Source of the DNA: Blattamonas nauphoetae
Lineage: Eukaryota; Preaxostyla; Oxymonadida
Direction: 5' to 3'
Length of the DNA: 64,000 bases
Assembly (NCBI GenBank): GCA_033064195.1
Contig: JARBJD010000258.1
Location: 44,429 to 108,428 of the forward strand
Position numbers and translations under genes: made by a program. The notes under the pieces were generated by a model, which had not been told where the DNA came from, made no database searches, and saw only the letters and a list, made by a program, of their open reading frames with translations. Positions 58,615-64,000 of this stretch are shown in pieces. The first letter of the stretch is position 1; each line of letters starts with the position of its first letter.

Positions 58615-58794
58615 CTACATGTGTGCCTTCTTTTCTTTCTCAATGATCTGTTTGAACATATATCCAATGTAGAGACTCACAGATTGTGAGTACCATTTCT
58701 CAACGGCCTCGTTCGTGCTTTCCGCAATCTCACAATCCACATCCTGCATTCGCTTCAGATCCATGGAAACACCTCGCCCGCAACAAAAGAACAT
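58615..58794 (-). CDS. short ORF, 59 aa
   Basis: Minus strand, ATG 58794 (a second ATG 11 codons later), ending KEKKAHM before TAG. The peptide is helical and charged (CEIAESTNEAVEKWYSQSVS) with a basic end; a Cys pair FFCCGRG lies at the N-terminus. It is below usual size and has no relative that I recognise. It may be an exon of something lost. Around it, 58251-58614 and 58795-59020 hold nothing I can support. Confidence 0.2.
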   Translation of the reverse strand: MFFCCGRGVSMDLKRMQDVDCEIAESTNEAVEKWYSQSVSLYIGYMFKQIIEKEKKAHM

Positions 58795-59026
58795 GAAAGA
58801 CGACAGATCGTCGTGACCAACTTATATTTATAAGTCGCTGAAAGACTCTGATACTAGTAGTGTATATGGCGAATCTCTATATCTACCTACTTCCCAATTA
58901 GTACGGAATAAATCACTTTTGACCTCAAAAACACATATTTCCTTCTTCTTCGGTTTTGATGAAATTTGGACCTAATTCTTACATATTTCGATCAAATATA
59001 CTCCAAAAATGGATTGAAGTCTATGC

Positions 59027-59530
59027 ATTGACAAATCAATCGGCACAATCATTAGGAGGTTGTTTCCTAATGCTATTAGTGTCAACGTGTCAATGGGAAA
59101 TTCGTGGATTTTATTTTGTTTACAAATCCACAGGTCCACAGGTCCACAAGTCCACAAAGTCCACGGAGCAGGGGAACGTCCAGAATGCACTAAAATAAAG
59201 AATTTCGATTCATTGACAAATTAATTAGCATGATCATTTGGTGGTTGTTTCCTAATGCAATTGGTGTCAACGTGTCAATGGGAAATTCGTGGATTTTATT
59301 TTGTTTACAAATCCACAGGTCCACAGGTCCACAAGTCCACAAAGTCCACGGAGCAGAGGTATGGTAGAATGCGTACATTTTGGTGGAAAAGGATTCATTG
59401 ACAAATCAATTGGCACAATCATTTGGTGGTTGATTCCTAATGCTATTAGTGTCAACGTGTCAATGGAAAAATCGGGGATTTTATTTTGTTTACAAATCCA
59501 CAGGTCCACAAGTCCACAAAGTCCACCGAC
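59027..59530 (+). repeat. three tandem 185-bp repeats
   Basis: The block from ATTGACAAATCAAT starts at 59027, 59212 and 59397, so the period is 185 bp. Each copy contains GTGTCAACGTGTCAATGG, a GATTTTATTTTGTTTACAAA block and a run of TCCACAGG/TCCACAAG micro-repeats. Copies differ by a few percent. Confidence 0.85.
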
Positions 59531-59721
59531 TACTTAGGAAGTAATGCGGAGACTAGTAAAAGAACTATTCTTCATGCTCACAGCTGGCATATTACATAAA
59601 TCAGTTTTGTTTATGTGGACTTTTCAGTATTGATGCTACAATTTTCTTCATATTATAAAGTGACAGTTGACAAAGATAATAAAAATGAGATTAGATAGAG
59701 CATAGGAGGTTATATATGAGC

Positions 59722-59910
59722 AATGTACAATGTGGACTTGTGGACCTGTGGACCTGTGGACCCGTGGATTTATAAACAAAATAAATTCTCCCATTTTTCC
59801 ATTGACACGTTGACACTAATCACACTATTGAACTGTCATCATTTCCTTATGCCAATTGATATGTCATTGGATCGACTGGTCCACACGTGCACGGCGCAAG
59901 GGCACGCCCA
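59722..59910 (-). repeat. inverted fourth copy of the 185-bp repeat
   Basis: Starts with GTGGACTTGTGGACCTGTGG and carries the ATTGACACGTTGACACTAAT block, i.e. the reverse complement of the tandem units, with more divergence at its inner end. Confidence 0.75.
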
Positions 59911-60149
59911 GAATGCACCAGAATGACGTGCACTACCTCCCCATGCATCTGTGGTATTGGTGGATTGTTTTGGTCAAATTTGATTTTTTCACTTTTTTTC
60001 ACTCTTATTTATGATAATTAAAAAAATGAATTTTTCAAATTTAACCTTTATTTTTGCGATCATCCAAAATTGTTCTGACAAGGCTAATATCAGTCTAACG
60101 AGTTTATATACAACGTGTTTCGTATGATCTGAGAAGTATTTCAGAAGTT

Positions 60150-60420
60150 ATGGGTAGTCCAAAAATAAACGTTAAACTTTTTTACTTTTCTGATTTTTTA
60201 CTTTGTATATGAAGAGGAGATCCAGACAAAGTTTGAAAAATCCAATTTTGAGCTTTGACCACACAATCCTCTTCCAAGGTCAATCCCGATCTGCTGAGTT
60301 CATTTCTGATGTTTTCAGAGTGATCTGAGCAGTAGTTCCTGAGATATTGACGATCCAAAAACAAACGTTAAACTTTTTAACTTTCTGATTTTTTAATTTG
60401 TATATGAAGAGGAGTTGTTG
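60150..60420 (+). repeat. two tandem copies of an AT-rich repeat
   Basis: The block AAACGTTAAACTTTTT, then TTTCTGATTTTTTA and TTTGTATATGAAGAGGAG occurs at about 60167 and 60362, roughly 195 bp apart. It lies next to the virus-like element. Confidence 0.75.
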
Positions 60421-60772
60421 GCCTAGTTCAAGTATTGAGCCCTCGACGTAATGTTCCAAGATACTCAGGCAAAATGGTGCCCTGGTGACTGATGCGCAGA
60501 ACGATTTGGAGGTTGGATTGGAGACGGATGATCGAAAGATTGTCCCCGGGGTTCATGTTGGCAGCACTTAGATGTGCCCGTAAATCATGCCCACCCAAGA
60601 CTTAACCCTTCAAGGACTTCGCCAGCAGCAGTCATTTAGAAGGATCGCGATAGAACGATCCCCAAAGGAGTATCGGGGTGTCTATAGGAAGCTCGTACGA
60701 ACGTAGGAAGGCTCTTCTCTTCGGTTATTTTTGCCATCTTCAATGATCAAATTCAAAAATATTATACACCTT
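60421..60772. other. unassigned non-coding stretch
   Basis: GC-richer than both neighbours, with GATCCCCAAAGGAGTATCGG and similar runs reminiscent of a structured 3' region of a mobile element. No frame or repeat partner is seen in the window. Confidence 0.3.
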
Positions 60773-61198
60773 TTAATATTCCAACATCAGATCAACCAGA
60801 AATTCATAACACTCCTTGGTTATTTTTCCATTGATTGTCTCTGATGTTTCCATCTCTATTGATTCACCAGAACTGTCCTTGAACCAGATCTTCATTATGG
60901 ACTGTCGAGTACTTAATTCCCATTTCTTTCGTTTAGCTATTTGTTCGTTACAGAAAGCAACATATGAATCATTGTGTGCATCAGTCTGAATCCAATCAGC
61001 ATGGATCGTGAAATTTTGAGGAATAGCTTTGGATATGACTGTCGATGCATCACCGATCTCTTCCTTCACATGTATGAGTTTGCAGTCAAGGAAATAGATG
61101 TATTTTTGTTTTCTTGAATTGGTAAAGTCATGTGGAAGTTGAGCAGTGTGAGAATTCTGAATTGAGAAATATCGTTTGACCATTGCTGTTTTTAGCAA
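60773..61198 (-). CDS. small protein of the virus-like element
   Basis: 141 aa open frame with mixed strand/helix pattern (KYIYFLDCKLIHVKEEIGDA, WELSTRQSIMKIWFKDSSGE). No domain is recognised. It lies 27 bp after the preceding gene on the same strand, so it belongs to the same packed cluster; a minor structural protein is a guess. Confidence 0.4.
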   Translation of the reverse strand: MLKTAMVKRYFSIQNSHTAQLPHDFTNSRKQKYIYFLDCKLIHVKEEIGDASTVISKAIPQNFTIHADWIQTDAHNDSYVAFCNEQIAKRKKWELSTRQSIMKIWFKDSSGESIEMETSETINGKITKECYEFLVDLMLEY

Positions 61199-61225
61199 AA
61201 ATAAAAAATCAAAACTGTGTAATCA

Positions 61226-61825
61226 TTAATATCCTCTCTTCACTTCTTCGAATGCTTCTTGGAGTCGACGATCAAGAACATATCTCACCCGTGGTTGTCC
61301 ATTTTCGATCCAGAACAACCAATATGTTGCCTGATGTAGTGCGAGAATTGGTGGAGGAGGACCTTCTGGAGTTGATGTGAAATATGGATCCAGTTCTCCC
61401 TGATTGATTGGTGTTCCTCTGTAGACAATATTCACTGATTCTGCTGTCGAAATACCTTCTTCACCACCAGCGATTTCACTTCGATCTACTGGAACCATGA
61501 ATGTGAATGAAGTTGCATCTGTCACTGGTCTTGTTCTCTTGTAATCTTTTCCTCTGTCGTGAAAGACTCGAGTGGAACAAATTGAATTTTCAAACTCTTC
61601 AGTAGCAGAACAACCAATAAAATCCCCATTAACCATCATCATTTGATAGAACTCTGGTGATGTTGTTGACATTGGGAAATTAGGAAAGTTGGATCCAAGC
61701 ATTTCGAATTGACCAACGTATTGAGGATTTCTGAAGACTGTACATTCGTTTGGTCTTTCAGGGAATAAGCACATAAGATTCATGAGATTGTTGAGTTTGA
61801 TGCTGATGTTTGATCTCACTCCCAT
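61226..61825 (-). CDS. capsid-like protein part, related to the 62937-63998 frame
   Basis: 199 aa. The final 90 residues (VYRGTPINQGELDPYF, PPPPILALHQATYWLFWIEN, PRVRYVLDRRLQEAFEEV) align by eye with the end of the 62937-63998 product (LRSSPIYQGLIDTYYN, PPAPILATTATTWWVLRFVN, PKVEYYPNHTLKALHKEL). Two related structural proteins in one element are therefore present. A structural role is inferred. Confidence 0.45.
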   Translation of the reverse strand: MGVRSNISIKLNNLMNLMCLFPERPNECTVFRNPQYVGQFEMLGSNFPNFPMSTTSPEFYQMMMVNGDFIGCSATEEFENSICSTRVFHDRGKDYKRTRPVTDATSFTFMVPVDRSEIAGGEEGISTAESVNIVYRGTPINQGELDPYFTSTPEGPPPPILALHQATYWLFWIENGQPRVRYVLDRRLQEAFEEVKRGY

Positions 61826-61894
61826 GGCATTCGCTTTTGATTGAAATGACTGTGTGTCAATTCTTTCTGCTTTCAGAACATAAAGAGTCTTTGA

Positions 61895-62908
61895 CTATGT
61901 GTTGAAGAGAGATTGCTTCGTTGAATCAGTGATTTGATATCCATAGCAAATTGTTGAGACTTTGTCCACCGATGAAGAAAGGACAGTTGAAGTCACCGAT
62001 TTTGGAGAAACAGATGGGAAAGGGGTTGCTGTCGAGGGTCCAAACTGATCTGATTGGAGAACTGGATTTCCGATCTGGGTAAATTCCTGTGTTAAAGTTG
62101 AGAATTCTCCGTGATACATCAATTCTATTTTTGGAGTCCCAGCCAGAGTCGAAAGCGTCATCCCTGGTCGTTGATCTATACTGTTTTCAAACGTTTTTCG
62201 AACGACAGAAGAAATTTGAACAGGACAATACACTAGTGAATCTGTTGTCAAATGAAATCTTAACCGGAGATTGCCAAAGATGGAATTAGGATACTGATCA
62301 AATGTACTCAGCGGAAGCAAATTAACAAACGGAATGACCAATGGTATCGTAAATGTGATGTTTGAAGAAGCAGCATCGACTGGAATAAAATAGTATCCAC
62401 ACACGCTTGGATCCATTCTCTGAACATTTTCCCAAAGGCTGTAGCAATGCTTCATGTTGTTTTTCTCTTCATACGACTTGAAAGTGTGATACAGAAATGA
62501 TTCGTGAACATGATTATTCTGGAATGTATTGTCGAGAATGTTTCCTTGACAATCAACGAGTCTCATGTCTCGAATTGCATCTGATGATGACTTATATCCG
62601 CAGAACATTCCGTATGTTCCGGAATCTGCTGTAAATGCACCAGATGGTTTCACATATGGCACAGTGATTGTTAGATCTATTCGTAAATGACTCTTCGAAA
62701 ACTCAGTTACATCATGACCGTCATAGCACAATGGAACTTCAATCTCATCTGTTATTCTGCATGGCATGGGAGGATTTGTTGGATGCACTTCTTGAATGGA
62801 ATAAACGTGCGGCTCTGAATCCCATTGTTTCGGCAGATATGATTGCACTTCAATTTGCTCAATGAATGTCGATGTTGGTTTGGATTGATTTGCTCTGATA
62901 CTTCTCAT
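61895..62908 (-). CDS. capsid-like jelly-roll protein
   Basis: 337 aa, beta-rich. Blocks: KSHLRIDLTITVPYVKPSGA, AIRDMRLVDCQGNILDNTF, HESFLYHTFKSYEE, ITFTIPLVIPFVNLLPLSTF, GNLRLRFHLTTDSLVYCP. Alternating strands and the position of the LPLS and GNLRL motifs suggest a jelly-roll capsid domain as in double-jelly-roll viruses; this is inference from pattern, not a database match. Confidence 0.45.
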   Translation of the reverse strand: MRSIRANQSKPTSTFIEQIEVQSYLPKQWDSEPHVYSIQEVHPTNPPMPCRITDEIEVPLCYDGHDVTEFSKSHLRIDLTITVPYVKPSGAFTADSGTYGMFCGYKSSSDAIRDMRLVDCQGNILDNTFQNNHVHESFLYHTFKSYEEKNNMKHCYSLWENVQRMDPSVCGYYFIPVDAASSNITFTIPLVIPFVNLLPLSTFDQYPNSIFGNLRLRFHLTTDSLVYCPVQISSVVRKTFENSIDQRPGMTLSTLAGTPKIELMYHGEFSTLTQEFTQIGNPVLQSDQFGPSTATPFPSVSPKSVTSTVLSSSVDKVSTICYGYQITDSTKQSLFNT

Positions 62909-62936
62909 TTATAGAAAAATAAAAAATACAATATCA

Positions 62937-63998
62937 TTATTTTCTTTTACTGTTGTACGATTTCGGTATTCCGAGTTCCTTGTGCAATGCTTTCAGTGTG
63001 TGATTTGGATAATACTCAACTTTAGGTTCGTCATTAACGAATCGTAAGACCCACCATGTTGTTGCAGTGGTTGCTAAAATCGGTGCTGGAGGATGAGTAA
63101 ATGTTGTCATATCACTACTCTTTTGACTTGGATCGAGAACATTGTAGTATGTATCAATCAGACCCTGGTAAATCGGACTTGACCTCAAAGTGACGGGAAC
63201 ATTCTGACCTCTTGAACTGATTGAATCATTGCAGTTTGTTGGACATCCACTTCGTTGAGTTGAAAAGCATAAAAGGAAGTCAGTATTGTCATGAATCGGA
63301 CGAACTCTTGCCATTGTTTCATTTGGATATGTTCGACCACCTTCAAGATGTTCTTCAACAAGTGAATCCGTCAGTGAACGCTCCAAATCATCTGGAACAG
63401 TGAGGTAGGAATCAAGGTTGAGAGTCGACAATGCAAACTGATAAAAGCGAGCTCCAATTGTTGATGTCCAATTCTCTGGATAGTATTTGTTGAGTAGATG
63501 CACACGAAGATCTTTCTGCATTGGATTGTGGAAACAGGTGACTTCATTGTCGTAGTGACGGAAGAGGAGCATAATATCCTTGGCATTGACGAGAACCATT
63601 TGTTGAGTACAATCAATTCCTGTTGCAGTTGGTGTCTTCTGAAATGGATAGAACGATATCTTCTCTGCTGGAATTGTACCAGGACGATCCTGATACATTT
63701 TCTTCAGACTCTCTTTCGCAATTTCTTTCATTTTGTATCCAACACTCATGCAATATACATCATCAATTTGATAATCAATAATGTTCAATGATATGTACTG
63801 ATCCACAAATTCTGGTTCTTTTGAAACTGTTCCGGCTGAGCTATAGTAAATGTCTTGAGTCACTGCTGATATCCTAAATGATTGGCCAATCTGAACGAAA
63901 TTCTTGGTGCAGTTTGCAAGAAGAGAGTGGAAAAACCATGGACGATGTTGTTGACAATCTGCAATTGCGTGATGAATTGGTGGTTTTATTGGAGCCAA
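62937..63998 (-). CDS. capsid-like protein, continues past window edge
   Basis: 353 residues visible from the first ATG in the window; the frame may begin further right. Contains DDVYCMSVGYKMKEIAKESL, FYQFALSTLNLDSYLTVPDD and the C-terminal block shared with the 61226-61825 product. Likely a structural protein of the same element. Confidence 0.45.
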   Translation of the reverse strand: MAPIKPPIHHAIADCQQHRPWFFHSLLANCTKNFVQIGQSFRISAVTQDIYYSSAGTVSKEPEFVDQYISLNIIDYQIDDVYCMSVGYKMKEIAKESLKKMYQDRPGTIPAEKISFYPFQKTPTATGIDCTQQMVLVNAKDIMLLFRHYDNEVTCFHNPMQKDLRVHLLNKYYPENWTSTIGARFYQFALSTLNLDSYLTVPDDLERSLTDSLVEEHLEGGRTYPNETMARVRPIHDNTDFLLCFSTQRSGCPTNCNDSISSRGQNVPVTLRSSPIYQGLIDTYYNVLDPSQKSSDMTTFTHPPAPILATTATTWWVLRFVNDEPKVEYYPNHTLKALHKELGIPKSYNSKRK

Positions 63999-64000
63999 TG

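Larger units (their letters stand above)
60773..64000 (-). mobile_element. virus-like element, capsid-type genes (Polinton or Polinton-like virus suspected), partial
   Basis: Four intron-free minus-strand frames packed head to tail with gaps of 27-69 bp, in AT-richer DNA than the host genes, continuing past the right edge. Parts: 63998-62937, 62908-61895, 61825-61226, 61198-60773. Beta-rich sequence and blocks such as IPFVNLLPLSTFDQYP and GNLRLRFHL are what I would expect of jelly-roll capsid proteins, but the assignment is inference. No integrase, polymerase or terminal repeat lies inside the window. It is cut by the window edge, so completeness cannot be judged; the visible frames show few breaks, perhaps one. 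Age cannot be given beyond a modest level of decay. Confidence 0.5.

Noticed and set aside
59027-59530. CRISPR-like array
   Set aside because: Repeats are 185 bp, adjacent, without unique spacers, and the genome is eukaryotic.

Overview
The window is eukaryotic nuclear DNA from a protist. Genes are broken by very short GT-AG introns (about 29 to 60 nt, many near 35 to 42), intergenic gaps between live genes are often under 300 bp, and the standard stop codons are used. Gene content includes USP7 with a MATH domain, CTU2, an ERGIC-53/VIP36 type lectin, ARM-like families and a giant beta-helix surface protein ending in a dead kinase domain. This combination makes me suspect an oxymonad (Preaxostyla) such as Blattamonas. 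That is recognition by memory, not something shown here.

Layout. 1.3-15.5 kb is a compact block of live genes: an ARM-like 260-aa protein, a terminal nucleotidyltransferase, USP7, an unrecognised five-exon gene divergent from CTU2, an L-type lectin, and two small tentative genes. 15.6-18.1 kb is a long-TIR DNA element. 18.1-23.3 kb is a large TPR-like gene. 23.45-26.2 kb holds two head-to-tail copies of a TA-flanked repeat plus a second repeat. 26.2-39.1 kb is an island of decay: a minus-strand ARM-repeat pseudogene with in-frame stops, a PIF/Harbinger-like transposase, and a plus-strand broken gene split by a second long-TIR element. It is closed on the right by inverted copies of the same repeats. 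Between those right-hand copies lie a GNAT gene and a small gene. 41.9-52.6 kb is one open frame of about 3,550 aa: signal peptide, beta-helix ectodomain, one membrane span, cytoplasmic pseudokinase.

52.6-60.8 kb is repeat-rich: a foldback with a central hairpin, a mariner-type transposase interrupted by a third long-TIR element, 185-bp tandem repeats and other repeats. 60.8 kb to the right edge is part of an old virus-like element with capsid-like open frames, running off the window.

The most notable theme is three long-TIR elements (15595-18094, 34247-36095, 55410-57931). They have 8-9 bp target duplications, no transposase, and in at least two cases apparent pieces of host genes inside. 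They look like Pack-MULE type gene-capturing elements. The third carries a fragment of the same surface-pseudokinase family as the intact giant gene, and tRNA-derived modules inside its terminal repeats. In two cases the reading frame of the interrupted gene is restored exactly when the element and one target copy are removed in the mind's eye, which dates the insertions after those genes were intact at that site.
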